From Amycolatopsis bullii (GTDB lineage: Bacteria; Actinomycetota; Actinomycetes; Mycobacteriales; Pseudonocardiaceae): a stretch of DNA of 64,000 nucleotides. The translations under genes were made by a program, and so were the position numbers. The notes beneath the pieces were generated by a model, which saw nothing but the letters and a program-made list of their open reading frames with translations, made no database searches and was not told the origin of the DNA. Positions 39,713-47,989 of the stretch are shown here, in pieces. The first letter of the stretch is position 1. Each line of letters starts with the position of its first letter. Location of the stretch: contig NZ_BNAW01000006.1 of assembly GCF_014654205.1 (NCBI RefSeq), forward strand, positions 124,001-188,000, in the 5' to 3' direction.

Positions 39713-40539
39713 ACATCTCCGAGGACGAACTGGAGCAGCGCCTGCGCGCCCTGTTCGCCGACGAGCGGCTGGACCTGCCGCCGCCGCCGGACGCCGGCAC
39801 GGCCATCGTCATCGGTGCGCGACGGCGGCGTCGTCGCCGGCACACCGTGCAGGCCGTGGCCGGGGTGGCGGCCGCCGTGGTCGCCGTCGCCGGGGGGCTG
39901 ACCATGGTCCGGCTCCACACCGAGGACGGCACCGCGGCGATCTCCGTCCCCGGCACCGGAGGCCACACCAAACCACCCGAGAACCTCACGCAGGGCCGGT
40001 CACCGGAGCCGTCGGCACCCGGGCCGACCGGAACGCAGAGCATCCGGGATTCCGCGCCGCCGGGAGTGCCGACGTCACCACCGCCGTCGCCGCGGCCATC
40101 GTCCGTCTCGACGCCGTCCACGCTCGCTGCCGTGACCAGCGGACCGCTGCTCGCGGCCGATGGCTTCGGCAAGCTCAAGCTCGGCATGTCCGAGGCCGAC
40201 GTGGCCGCGCAGGCCGTCACGCTCAGCAACGCGCAGGCCGGGGCGGGTTGCACCGTCTACAAGGCACAGGGCAACGGGGTCCCCGCGTCCGCGAGCGTCG
40301 TCATTTCGAAGGCGGCCGGGCTCGTCGCCGTCACCCCGGACGTGGCCGCGCACACCGCCGAGGGCATCGGCGCCGGATCCACGAAGGACCAGATCCTCGC
40401 CGCCTACCCCGCGGCCAAGGAAGGAGCCGGTGGCGTCGTCGCCCCGGCCGGGGCCGCCGCCGAATACCGCTTCCGGCTCGGCGAGACCGGAGTCGTGCAG
40501 ACGAGCCTGGCGAGCGCCACCCAGGACTGTGCCAGCTGA
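39709..40539 (+). CDS. single-pass membrane protein coupled to the sigma factor (anti-sigma candidate)
   Basis: A 276-residue protein. A short acidic cytoplasmic N-terminus ('LNISEDELEQRLRALFADERLDLPPPPD') leads through a poly-Arg stop ('GARRRRRRRH') to one membrane helix (about 44-63), a Pro/Ser-rich spacer (about 80-140) and an exported domain ('FGKLKLGMSEADVAAQAVTLSNAQ...GCTVYKA') with two Cys that may form a disulfide. The TTG start overlaps the sigma stop. Position and topology match the membrane partners of SigE-family sigma factors, which may act as anti-sigma factors, but no zinc-binding HxxxCxxC is present, so inhibition is unproven. Confidence 0.78.
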   Translation: MNISEDELEQRLRALFADERLDLPPPPDAGTAIVIGARRRRRRRHTVQAVAGVAAAVVAVAGGLTMVRLHTEDGTAAISVPGTGGHTKPPENLTQGRSPEPSAPGPTGTQSIRDSAPPGVPTSPPPSPRPSSVSTPSTLAAVTSGPLLAADGFGKLKLGMSEADVAAQAVTLSNAQAGAGCTVYKAQGNGVPASASVVISKAAGLVAVTPDVAAHTAEGIGAGSTKDQILAAYPAAKEGAGGVVAPAGAAAEYRFRLGETGVVQTSLASATQDCAS

Positions 40540-40558
40540 AAGACGGGCCGGCCGAACA

Positions 40559-40600
40559 GCGAAACCCGGGCTGTCCACAGGGGGAGAGCCCGGGTTTCGC
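40559..40600. terminator. bidirectional terminator between convergent genes
   Basis: GCGAAACCCGGGCT (40559-40572) pairs perfectly with AGCCCGGGTTTCGC (40587-40600), a 14-bp stem with a 14-base loop. It lies between the sigma-partner gene (ends 40539) and ferritin (ends 40614 on the other strand). Confidence 0.9.
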
Positions 40601-40613
40601 GCTTCGCGGTGGG

Positions 40614-41168
40614 TCAGAGCTTGCCGCCGGCCACCGGCGGCATCTGCGAGTCGGTGCCGTCGTCGCCGACGGACTCGCGGGCCAGGTGGTTCTCGACCTC
40701 GAACAGGTTGCCGTTCGCGCGCTTGACGACGTTCAGCAGCGTGTTCATCTGGGAGATCTCTTCGACCTGCTCCTTGAGGAACCACTGAATGAACTGCTCG
40801 CTGATGTAGTCCTCTTCGGCGCGGGCGGCCTTGGCCATCGCGGAGATGTCGGCGGCGACCTCCTTCTCCTGCGCGAGCGCGAGCTCGATCAGCTCGGTGA
40901 CGCCGGAGAAGTCGTTGCGCACCTCGCCGGTGCCGGGGATCTCGACGTGGTGGTCGCGGTCGAGCATGTACTGCACGAGCGCCATCGCGTGGTTGCGCTC
41001 CTCGACGGACTGCTTGTAGAAGTGCTTCGCCAGCTGCGGCAGGTCCTCGGCGTCGAACCACACCGCGAGCGCGATGTACTGCTGGGACGCGTTGAACTCG
41101 TTGTGGATCTGCGCCTGCAGCAGTTCGTAGAACTTCGAGCGCGGTTCTTTCTTCTTGGTGAGGGCCAT
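40614..41168 (-). CDS. ferritin (BfrB-type)
   Basis: A 184-residue non-heme ferritin. The four-helix bundle carries ferroxidase ligands in 'QIHNEFNASQQYIALAVWFDAEDLPQLAKHFYKQSVEERNHAMALVQYM' and 'IELALAQEKEV', with 'FLKEQVEEISQMNTLL' as the fourth helix. It stores ferric iron as a 24-mer in the cytoplasm. Sequence and the C-terminal extension after helix 5 resemble mycobacterial BfrB. Two IdeR-type boxes lie 62 and 97 bp upstream of the ATG at 41168; in mycobacteria bfrB is activated by iron-loaded IdeR binding far upstream, so the same logic is expected here. Confidence 0.94.
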   Translation of the reverse strand: MALTKKKEPRSKFYELLQAQIHNEFNASQQYIALAVWFDAEDLPQLAKHFYKQSVEERNHAMALVQYMLDRDHHVEIPGTGEVRNDFSGVTELIELALAQEKEVAADISAMAKAARAEEDYISEQFIQWFLKEQVEEISQMNTLLNVVKRANGNLFEVENHLARESVGDDGTDSQMPPVAGGKL

Positions 41169-41229
41169 GCAGACCAGAATAGATCAAGATTGGCGAGAAT
41201 TCCACTCGGGACTGGTGATCCGGGCCCTA

Positions 41230-41283
41230 TTAGGGTTACCATTCCTAAAGAAGACTCACCTTATTTAAGTAAGCCTTCCCTAA
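41230..41283 (-). promoter_or_regulatory. tandem IdeR/DtxR boxes upstream of ferritin
   Basis: Against TTAGGTTAGSCTAACCTAA, the site 41230-41248 keeps both outer arms TTAGG and CCTAA at the correct 19-bp length with a degenerate centre, and the site 41265-41283 (TTAAGTAAGCCTTCCCTAA) matches 15 of 19 positions. Their centres are 35 bp apart. Upstream tandem boxes fit activation of ferritin by iron-IdeR. Confidence 0.7.
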
Positions 41284-41309
41284 ATGCGTGCGCCATTTAG
41301 GGAAGGCTT
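41271..41309 (-). terminator. 16-bp stem terminator of arginine deiminase, overlapping an IdeR box
   Basis: AAGCCTTCCCTAAATG (41271-41286) pairs perfectly with CATTTAGGGAAGGCTT (41294-41309) around seven bases. It is 4 bp downstream of the arginine deiminase stop on the minus strand and shares 13 bp with the second IdeR box, so one element serves both as terminator stem and as operator. Confidence 0.85.
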
Positions 41310-41312
41310 CCA

Positions 41313-42524
41313 TTACAGCGGATCGCGGCGGACCGGGCAGGACATGCACCGCGGCCCGCCCCGGCCGGAGCCGAGCTCGGACCCCGCGATCGGCAGCACC
41401 TCGATGCCGGCCGCTTCCAGCCGTTCGTTGGTTTCGACGTTCCGCTCGTAGCCGACGACCACGCCGGGCGCCAGTGCGAGCGTGTTGTTGCCGTCGTCCC
41501 ACTGCTCGCGTTCGGCCGTCACCGGGTCGAGGCCGGTGTCGATGACGCGCAGCCGGTCGATCTCCATCGCCTCGGCCGCGGCCGTCAGGAACGGCGCCGG
41601 GCCGGCCACCTTCACCCCGCCGTCGCCGGTGGGGCGCAGCGTGAAGGCCGTCAGCATGTCGCGCGCGAGCGGGTACATCACCACGGCGTCGGCGTCGACC
41701 ATCGTGCACACCGTGTCCAGGTGCATGGTCGCGCGGGACTGCTCGATCGGCACCGCCAGCACGGTGTGCGCGATGCCGTCGGCGAACACCGACCGGGCGA
41801 GCGACTCCGCGCCGGCCGCCGTCGTCCGCTCGCCGACGCCGATGGCGAGCACGCCCGGCGCCAGCAGCATCACGTCGCCGCCTTCGATCGGTGCCGAATG
41901 GGCGCCGTACGCGCGGGCGGCGTGGCGGAACTGCGGGTGGTAGGCGTAGATCAGGTCCAGCACCGCGGTCTCGCGGCGGCGCGCGGGCATGTTCAGCGAC
42001 GAAACCGCCACCCGGTCGGCGATCCACACGGACGAGTCGCGGGTGAACAGCAGGTTCGGCAGCGGGTCGACGGCGAAGTCGTGCGGGTGGTTCATCATCC
42101 GCACCAGCGACGCGCCTTCCGACGACGGCAGCTCCTCGAACGTCATGCCGGCCATCAGCACCTCGGCCAGCCCGGCCGAGGAAACGCCGGACAGGTGCGA
42201 CCGCAGGGAGTCGGCCAGGTCGCCGCCGAGCCGCCGGTCGTCGACCGCCGCGTGCACGCCCGCCGCGTGGGCCCGGTCGTCCTCCAGCGCCGTCCGGAGG
42301 GCGTCGGCCAGCAGCAGGACCTCGACGCCGCGGCTGCGCAGCACGTCGGCGAACGCGTCGTGCTCGTCCTGGGCCCGGTCGACCCACGGGATGGAGTCGA
42401 ACAGGAGCTGGTCGTTGTTGCGGGGCGTCAGCCTTTTGAGCTCGTTGCCGGGCCGGTGCAGCAGCACCGCGCGCAGGGGTCCGACTTCGCTGTCCACCCG
42501 GGGAGGTGTCGTTTCGTCGATCAC
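41313..42524 (-). CDS. arcA: arginine deiminase
   Basis: A 403-residue guanidino-modifying enzyme that hydrolyses L-arginine to citrulline and ammonia. Active-site blocks are '[15 protein letters not shown]' (substrate Asp and Arg), 'IEGGDVMLL', '[12 protein letters not shown]' (catalytic His-x-Asp) and the C-terminal nucleophile C393 in '[15 protein letters not shown]'. Length fits ADI. No ornithine transcarbamylase, carbamate kinase or arginine/ornithine antiporter gene accompanies it, so a full ADI pathway is not encoded here; it may serve acid stress, nitrogen release or arginine turnover. The start is GTG 42524. A very strong hairpin follows the stop. Confidence 0.95.
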   Translation of the reverse strand: MIDETTPPRVDSEVGPLRAVLLHRPGNELKRLTPRNNDQLLFDSIPWVDRAQDEHDAFADVLRSRGVEVLLLADALRTALEDDRAHAAGVHAAVDDRRLGGDLADSLRSHLSGVSSAGLAEVLMAGMTFEELPSSEGASLVRMMNHPHDFAVDPLPNLLFTRDSSVWIADRVAVSSLNMPARRRETAVLDLIYAYHPQFRHAARAYGAHSAPIEGGDVMLLAPGVLAIGVGERTTAAGAESLARSVFADGIAHTVLAVPIEQSRATMHLDTVCTMVDADAVVMYPLARDMLTAFTLRPTGDGGVKVAGPAPFLTAAAEAMEIDRLRVIDTGLDPVTAEREQWDDGNNTLALAPGVVVGYERNVETNERLEAAGIEVLPIAGSELGSGRGGPRCMSCPVRRDPL

Positions 42525-42537
42525 CCCCCGAGCCTAC

Positions 42538-43350
42538 TCAGGGCAACCACGAAACGTGCCCCTTGAGCAGCGAATATCCGACGAACGACACGAAGTCGAA
42601 CAGCGTGTGCGCGGCGACCAGCGGCCACAGCCGGTTCGTCTTCTGCCACAGCCGCCCGAACACCAGTCCCATGATGAAGTTCCCGACGAACCCCCCGAAG
42701 CCCTGGTACAGGTGGTACGACCCGCGCAGCACGGCCGCGCCGAACACCGCGGTGTTCTCCCGGACGCCGAGCTGGCGCAGCCGGGTCAGCAGGTAGCCGA
42801 TGACCAGCACTTCCTCGGCGAAGGCGTTGCCGAACGCCGAGAGCGTCAGCGTGATCGGCCGCCACCACGTATCGCCCAAAGTGGACGGTTGCACGGCCAG
42901 GCTGAACCCGAGGTGGTAGGAGACGAAGTACAGCGCCAGGCCGGGAATGCCGATCAGGGCGGCGAGCACGACGGTCAGCAGCGCGTCCCGGCCCGGTGAC
43001 CGCCGGTCCAGGCCGATCTGCGCGACTTTGACGCCGGCGCGCCACAGCAGGTAGAGCCCGAGCGCGCCCCAGCCGACCAGCTGCGCCGCCGAGAGCAGCT
43101 GCTTGAGCAGGTCGATCAGGCTCGCCGCGGCCTGCGGCACGTTCAGCTGGGTCTGCTGCTGGGCCAGCGGCACCGGCTGCAGCAGCGAGTCCACAAGGGA
43201 CAGCAGGCTGCGCACGCCGGACAGGCCCAGCGTGATCCCGAAGACGATCAGCAGCTCGAGCTTGATCGCGCGGCGCTCGGCCGGGTCCTCGATCGTCCCG
43301 GGGAACTCGGGGCGGGCCGGGGCCAGCCACGATCGCGCGGTGAACGTCAT
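42538..43350 (-). CDS. CPBP-family intramembrane metalloprotease-like protein
   Basis: A 270-residue protein with about seven membrane helices and the CPBP (Abi) domain in its second half. Motif 1 is 'FGNAFAEEVLVIGYLLTRL', motif 2 'LRGSYHLYQGFGGFVGNFIMGLVFG' and motif 3 'LWPLVAAHTLFDF', supplying the two Glu and two His of the presumed metal site. In motif 1 the usual EExxxR has Gly-Tyr where Arg is expected, a deviation that may matter for activity. ATG 43350 starts the protein; the neighbouring ADI gene begins 13 bp after its stop, suggesting one transcript. The substrate is unknown; CPBP proteins cleave prenyl or anti-sigma-type membrane proteins. Confidence 0.86.
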   Translation of the reverse strand: MTFTARSWLAPARPEFPGTIEDPAERRAIKLELLIVFGITLGLSGVRSLLSLVDSLLQPVPLAQQQTQLNVPQAAASLIDLLKQLLSAAQLVGWGALGLYLLWRAGVKVAQIGLDRRSPGRDALLTVVLAALIGIPGLALYFVSYHLGFSLAVQPSTLGDTWWRPITLTLSAFGNAFAEEVLVIGYLLTRLRQLGVRENTAVFGAAVLRGSYHLYQGFGGFVGNFIMGLVFGRLWQKTNRLWPLVAAHTLFDFVSFVGYSLLKGHVSWLP

Positions 43351-43372
43351 GGACGCACGCTACCTTCGGGGT

Positions 43373-43834
43373 ATGCCGAGGAGCATCGCCACCAACGAAA
43401 CCGTCGACCGCGCCGCGCTGGTCGAATTCCTGTCGACCCGCCACCGCGCGATCCTGCTGACCACCAAGGCCGACGGCGGCCCGCAGCTTTCGCCGGTCAC
43501 GTGCGGCGTCGACACCGAGGGCAGGCTGGTCGTCTCGACCTACCCGAAGCGCGCGAAGGTCGTGAACGTCAAGCGCAACCCGCAGGTGTCGGCCTGCATC
43601 CTGTCCGACGAGTGGAACGACCAGTGGGTGCAGCTGAACGGCACCGCCGAGGTGCTCGACATCCCGGACTCGGTCGAGCCGCTCGTCGAGTACTTCCGCG
43701 CCATTTCCGGCGAACACCCGGACTGGGACGAATACCGCGAGGCCATGGTCAAGCAGGGCAAGAGCATCATCCGCGTGACGATCGAGAGCTGGGGTCCGAT
43801 CGCGAAGGGCGGCTTCCCCGCCGAACTAGCCTGA
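43373..43834 (+). CDS. PPOX-class F420-dependent oxidoreductase
   Basis: A 153-residue split-barrel flavin/deazaflavin enzyme. It begins with the helix 'NETVDRAALVEFLSTRHRAILLTTKADGGPQLSPVTCGVDTEGRLVVSTYPKRAKVVNVKRNPQVSACIL', the pattern of the F420-dependent PPOX class found in mycolate-related actinobacteria, and ends 'YREAMVKQGKSIIRVTIESWGPIAKGGFP'. It probably reduces a quinone- or bilin-like substrate with F420H2. It is divergent from the CPBP gene with only 22 bp between the starts and overlaps the DUF2470 gene end by 9 bp. Confidence 0.88.
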   Translation: MPRSIATNETVDRAALVEFLSTRHRAILLTTKADGGPQLSPVTCGVDTEGRLVVSTYPKRAKVVNVKRNPQVSACILSDEWNDQWVQLNGTAEVLDIPDSVEPLVEYFRAISGEHPDWDEYREAMVKQGKSIIRVTIESWGPIAKGGFPAELA

Positions 43835-44620
43835 CCGCCCGCGCAGGAACGGGCAGCCGACCAGCCGGCGCAGCTCCGACGCGAGCTGCGCCGGGCTGTC
43901 GACGGACTTCGAGAACGCCAGCCGCACGTCGTGGTCGCCGGTGTCGGACTCGACGCGCAGCCGCAGCCCGAACCGGTCGAGCCCGAGCGGGCGGATCCGG
44001 CCGCCGCGCAACGCCGGCGGCAGGTGCTTCGCCAGCTGCTCGACGACGTCGGAGTGGTCGCTTTCCAGGTGCCGCAGCCACTGAGCCTCGTAGTCGTGGA
44101 ACGGGTCGGGCGGCGCCGCGCTGAACATGTGCGGGCGCAGCGAATGCGTGCCTTCGGCGTCGGCGAGCACGAGGGACGCCGGGGTCAGCCGCAGCAGCGT
44201 GACGCCGTGGCCGACGTCGAGGAGCCGTTCGTCCGGCCGCGTCTCGGCGATCGCCACCGCCCGCGCGCGGGCCGAAACCGGCGACAGCGGCCGCAGCCAG
44301 CCGGTGATCCACAGCAGCCCGCGGATCGGTTCCCGCAGGTCGACCGGGGCCTGGTCGGCGATTTCCACCATCACGGCCAGCTCGCCGCGATGGGTCTGCT
44401 TCGCCGCGCGGACCATCGGGTGGTCGTCGGGCAGCAGCACGCTGACGCTGCCGCTGTGGTACACGTGGTGCAGGATCGGCACGACGCGCTCGCCGCCGGA
44501 GTCGGCGCGGTCGCAGGTCGGCAGCAACGACGCGGGGCCGTTGCGGGTCGCGATCGTCTTCGCGCGCTCGGCGGGATTCGGCGCCGGCGGGCGGCGGACG
44601 GATGTCGGGGCCTCGGTCAC
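43826..44620 (-). CDS. DUF2470 protein, likely iron-regulated (HugZ-like split barrel)
   Basis: A 264-residue soluble protein. The N-terminal half is a split-barrel-like domain ('ILHHVYHSGSVSVLLPDDHPMVRAAKQTHRGELAVMVEIADQAPVDLREPIRGLLWITGWLRPL'), the C-terminal third (about 170-260) is DUF2470 with 'LESDHSDVVEQLAKHL', 'LGLDRFGLRLRVES', 'VRLAFSKSVDSPAQLASELRRLVG'. In HugZ-type heme oxygenases these two parts form the heme-binding fold, and DUF2470 helices coordinate the split barrel. A strong IdeR box lies 15 bp upstream of the ATG (44620), so it should be made under iron limitation. Heme use or siderophore-related reduction is a reasonable inference. Confidence 0.85.
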   Translation of the reverse strand: MTEAPTSVRRPPAPNPAERAKTIATRNGPASLLPTCDRADSGGERVVPILHHVYHSGSVSVLLPDDHPMVRAAKQTHRGELAVMVEIADQAPVDLREPIRGLLWITGWLRPLSPVSARARAVAIAETRPDERLLDVGHGVTLLRLTPASLVLADAEGTHSLRPHMFSAAPPDPFHDYEAQWLRHLESDHSDVVEQLAKHLPPALRGGRIRPLGLDRFGLRLRVESDTGDHDVRLAFSKSVDSPAQLASELRRLVGCPFLRGRSG

Positions 44621-44634
44621 GGCTCACCTCCTAC

Positions 44635-44653
44635 TTAGGTGAGCCTAACCTGA
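44635..44653. promoter_or_regulatory. IdeR/DtxR iron box
   Basis: TTAGGTGAGCCTAACCTGA matches the IdeR consensus at 17 of 19 positions. It is 15 bp upstream of the DUF2470 gene on the minus strand and 119 bp upstream of the membrane protein at 44772 on the plus strand, so classical iron-dependent repression of the former is expected. Confidence 0.85.
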
Positions 44654-44771
44654 ATCCGACGGTCTGGGTAGTCGTGGCGCGCACGTCCCACCCGCTGATC
44701 GGCACATCCGGTAACGCCGGTGCCCACTTTGCCGAAAAGCGGTTAACAACCCGACCCCCTGGGGGTTCCGC

Positions 44772-45797
44772 GTGCCGATCGTCCCGTTCCCCGAGCGCGT
44801 CCGCGCTTTCGAACTCGACCCCGCCATGCCGTCCGGGGCCCTCCCGATCTTCGGCGAGTACCTCGACCGCCTCGGCCGCAACGCCGCCAACCAGCGGCTG
44901 CTGTCCTGGTTTCTCCTGGCGTTCGGCGTCGCCCAGTTCTTCACCGGCGCCGGGGTGGTGCTGCCGGTCGGCATCCTCGCGCTGGTGGGCTCGGTCGAGG
45001 CGTGGTGGCGGTACCGCGCCTACGTCCGCGTGCCCGACACCCGGCTGAAACGCGAGGCCTTCCGGCAGGTCGACATCGCCGCCGACGGCCTGGTCGCCGC
45101 CGGGCGGTCGGTCGGGGTGCGGCTGCCCGACGGCCGCTGGCTGCGCGTCCGGCTCGACGAGCCCTACCGGCTGCTGCTGGCCGCGCACCGGCGGGTGTGG
45201 CTGCTCGGCCGGGGGCCGAAGGTGTTCGTCGGGTTCCCCGGTGTGATGCGGGTCCGCCGCGCCCGCATCTTCGACGCGCCCCCGGTGGACGCGGCCGTCG
45301 TGCCACCCGCGGCGGGGACGTATTCGCCCCGGCTCGACCCGGTGCTGGCCGCACACCGGCTCCGGATCGCCCGCGACCACCGCGCGCTGGCCGCGTTCCT
45401 GCTGGTCCTCGCCGGGTTCGCGGGCTGGGTCCGGCTCGACTTCCCGGCCACCGGCTGGATCACCTGGACGCTCGCGGGCGCGGCCCTGCTGACCGCGCTG
45501 GTGGCGGCGGCCCGGTCGATCGCCTACCACCGCCCCCTCCCGGCCGACCACTGGACGGAGCTGCGCGCGGTCCTGGACGGTCCGGTCCGCATCGGTCCCC
45601 GCGGCGCCCGGTTGAGCGGCTTGACGATGCTCGCGGACGGAACGGTGATCGGCTTCCGCATGCCCACGGCGGACCCTTCGATGGCGGCGAACGTCGCGGC
45701 CACCGGCCGGCTCTGGATAGCGGGCGTCCCCCGCCCCGGCGGCGCGACGGCGGGCGTGCCGGGCTACCCGGTGCTGGGCACGGTCTGGCTCGGCTGA
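44772..45797 (+). CDS. four-helix membrane protein of unknown function
   Basis: A 341-residue protein. Two membrane helices near the N-terminus (about 45-62 and 66-80: 'WFLLAFGVAQFFTGAGVVLPVGILALVGSVEAWW') and two more at about 210-228 and 234-255 flank cytoplasmic domains; the C-terminal 80 residues form a beta-rich domain ('VRIGPRGARLSGLTMLADGTVIGFRMPTADPSM...LWIAGVPRPGG'). I do not recognise the family. GTG 44772 follows GGGGGTTCC-type sequence. It is divergent from the iron-regulated DUF2470 gene and could share the IdeR box. Its end overlaps the MFS gene end by 34 bp. Confidence 0.72.
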   Translation: MPIVPFPERVRAFELDPAMPSGALPIFGEYLDRLGRNAANQRLLSWFLLAFGVAQFFTGAGVVLPVGILALVGSVEAWWRYRAYVRVPDTRLKREAFRQVDIAADGLVAAGRSVGVRLPDGRWLRVRLDEPYRLLLAAHRRVWLLGRGPKVFVGFPGVMRVRRARIFDAPPVDAAVVPPAAGTYSPRLDPVLAAHRLRIARDHRALAAFLLVLAGFAGWVRLDFPATGWITWTLAGAALLTALVAAARSIAYHRPLPADHWTELRAVLDGPVRIGPRGARLSGLTMLADGTVIGFRMPTADPSMAANVAATGRLWIAGVPRPGGATAGVPGYPVLGTVWLG

Positions 45798-46996
45798 ACC
45801 GGCGTCCGGTCGTGACGGGGCAGCAGGAGCGGCGTCGCCAGCACGAGGACCCCGGCGATCCCGATCGCCCAGCGCGGGCCGGTGAAACCCGCGAGCACAC
45901 CCCAGAGCGCGGTCAGCGTGGCGATCGACGCCTTCGTGCTGACCGACCACGCCGACAGCGTCCGCGCGACGCGGTCCGCCGGGAGCTGCTCGAGCCGGTA
46001 GGTCGCGAGCACCGGGTTGAACACGCTGCAGCTGACGATCAGGCCGAGCTCGACGGCCATCACGTACGCCAGCCCGCCGGTGCCGGGGATGAAGGCGAGC
46101 GCGAGCAGCCAGCAGGCCCGGACCGTGCCGGCCGTGACCAGGACGCGGTGCCGCCCGAACCGCGCCACGAGCCTCGGGGTCAGCCGTGAGCCGGCGAGCC
46201 CGCCGAGGCACGGGACGGCGAACGCGAGCCCGTACTGCCACGGCGTGAACCCGAGCTGGTTCAGCATCAGCACGGCGAGCAGCGGCTCGGTGCCCATGAT
46301 CAGCCCGTTGAAGAGCAGGACGTTGCCGAACAGCGGCCGCAGTCCCGGGTGCTTCAGCACGAACCGCCACCCGTCGGCCAGGTCCCGCGCGCGCAGCCGG
46401 GTGGTGGTCCGCGGGCGGGGTTCGCCCCCGCCGATCGCCCGGATCCCGAGCGCGGAGAGCAGGAAGCTGACGGCGTTGGCGGCCACCGAGGTCACCGGCC
46501 CGAACAGCGCGAACGCGGCCCCGCCGAGTGGCGGTCCGAGCGCGGTGGCGGTCCAGTTCGTGGCCTCGAACCGGCCGTTCGCGACGAGCAGGTCTTCCGG
46601 GGGCACCAGGCCCTTGAGGAAGGCACCGCTCGCGGAGGTGAAAGTGATGTCCGCCGCGGCGACGACCACCGAGACGGCGAGGAGCTGGCCGAAGCTCAGC
46701 ACCCCGAGTGCGTAGGCGGCCGGCACGCTGACCAGCGCGGCGAACCGGACGAGGTCCATGGCGATCAGCACCGGCCGCTTGCGGCGGTGGTCGACCCACG
46801 GCCCCAGCGGCACGGCCACCAGGGCCCCGACGGCGGGCCCGACCGCGGCCAGCGCCGAGACGGCCGTGGGCCCGGCGTGCAACACCAGGATCGCGAGCAT
46901 CGGGAAGGCGCCGAAGCCGAGCCACGTCCCGAACGCGCTCACCGCGTAAGCCGACCAGAGCCACCCGAACCGCGGCCCCAGCGACCGCCCGCGCAT
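45764..46996 (-). CDS. MFS transporter (EntS-like exporter type)
   Basis: A 410-residue, 12-helix MFS protein of the type that includes the enterobactin exporter EntS ('FGWLWSAYAVSAFGTWLGFGAFPMLAILVLHAGPTAVSALAAVG', motif A 'LGPWVDHRRKRPVLIAMDLVRF', 'FTSASGAFLKGLVPPEDLLVANGRFEATNWTATALGPPLGG'). The latter segment is characteristic of this subgroup. Start: ATG 46996 precedes the first helix; GTG 46999 and TTG 47011/47062 are possible. It is divergent from a LysR gene 97 bp away. Placement in the iron-linked block makes siderophore export a possibility, but no siderophore synthase is present. Confidence 0.86.
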   Translation of the reverse strand: MRGRSLGPRFGWLWSAYAVSAFGTWLGFGAFPMLAILVLHAGPTAVSALAAVGPAVGALVAVPLGPWVDHRRKRPVLIAMDLVRFAALVSVPAAYALGVLSFGQLLAVSVVVAAADITFTSASGAFLKGLVPPEDLLVANGRFEATNWTATALGPPLGGAAFALFGPVTSVAANAVSFLLSALGIRAIGGGEPRPRTTTRLRARDLADGWRFVLKHPGLRPLFGNVLLFNGLIMGTEPLLAVLMLNQLGFTPWQYGLAFAVPCLGGLAGSRLTPRLVARFGRHRVLVTAGTVRACWLLALAFIPGTGGLAYVMAVELGLIVSCSVFNPVLATYRLEQLPADRVARTLSAWSVSTKASIATLTALWGVLAGFTGPRWAIGIAGVLVLATPLLLPRHDRTPVQPSQTVPSTG

Positions 46997-47092
46997 CACG
47001 TCGGAGATCAAAGCCGGGAACGGCCGCGCGCGGCAAACAACCGACGCGGCGGCGAGCCACAACGCCGCGTTGTGAATCTAGAGTCGGTCGTC

Positions 47093-47989
47093 GTGGACCT
47101 CGACGCCGTGCGCACCTTCGTCGCCGTGGTGGAGGCGGGCCGGTTCCAGGACGCCGCCACCGACCTGGCGATCACGCAGCAAGCCGTGTCGAAGCGCATC
47201 GCCGCGCTGGAGAAGGTGCTCGGGGCGCGGCTGTTCACGCGCACCGCCCGCGGCGCCGTGCTGACCGGGGACGGAACGGCCTTCCTGCCGCACGCCCGCG
47301 AGCTGCTGGCGGCCGAGCTGCGTGCGCTGGCCTCGGTGCGCAGCGGGCCGCTCCGGGTCGACGTCATCGGCAGGCGGCTGTGCCCGGCCACGTTGCTGCG
47401 CGAGTTCCACGAGGCCCACCCGGACGTCGCGCTGGAGGTCGCGACGCTCTTCGACACCGCGATCGGGGCGATCCGGGAGGGCTCGATCGACGCGTCGTTC
47501 CGCGCGGTCGTCACGCTGCCCGAGGACCTGGACGCGCAGTGGGTGCTCGACGAGCCCATCCAGCTGTTGTGCGGCCCCGCGCACCCGCTGGCGGAATCGT
47601 CCTCGGTGACGCCGGCCGAGCTGGCCGGGCTGCGGATCCGGCTGCCCGGCGTGGTCCCCGGAACCGAGTGGGGCGCGTACTACGCCGAGTTCGCGGCCGC
47701 GTTCGGCCTGTGGATCGACGCCGCCGGGCCGAACTTCGGCATCGAGGTGGTGCTGGACACGATCGCGGCGTCGGGGGAGGTGGCGACGTTGCTCGGCGCG
47801 GGCAGCCGGGTGTTGTGGCCGCCCGGGCACGACCTGCGGCGCGTGCCGATCGAAGACCCCGTGCCGGTGTACCCGCATTCGCTGGTGTGGCGCCGGGGCA
47901 ACGCGCACCCCGGGCTCACGGCGCTTCGGCGTCACCTCGCGAAGAGCGAGCGCGTCGCCGGCGCGTGGCGGCCGAGCTGGGCCGCCTAA
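47093..47989 (+). CDS. LysR-family transcriptional regulator
   Basis: A 298-residue LTTR. The winged helix-turn-helix covers about 1-60 ('LDAVRTFVAVVEAGRFQDAATDLAITQQAVSKRIAALEKVLGARLFTRTARGAVLTGDG') and a periplasmic-binding-like effector domain follows (about 85-290: 'LRVDVIGRRLCPATLLREF', 'WVLDEPIQLLCGPAHPLAES'). GTG 47093 fits the family N-terminus; GTG 47072 adds seven residues. It is divergent from the MFS gene at 45764-46996, the obvious target. Its end overlaps the end of the coiled-coil gene by 4 bp. Confidence 0.92.
   Translation: MDLDAVRTFVAVVEAGRFQDAATDLAITQQAVSKRIAALEKVLGARLFTRTARGAVLTGDGTAFLPHARELLAAELRALASVRSGPLRVDVIGRRLCPATLLREFHEAHPDVALEVATLFDTAIGAIREGSIDASFRAVVTLPEDLDAQWVLDEPIQLLCGPAHPLAESSSVTPAELAGLRIRLPGVVPGTEWGAYYAEFAAAFGLWIDAAGPNFGIEVVLDTIAASGEVATLLGAGSRVLWPPGHDLRRVPIEDPVPVYPHSLVWRRGNAHPGLTALRRHLAKSERVAGAWRPSWAA

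Noticed and set aside
39709..40539. Zinc-binding anti-sigma factor (ZAS) assignment for the sigma partner
   Set aside because: The cytoplasmic N-terminus has no HxxxCxxC motif; only position and topology support an anti-sigma role.
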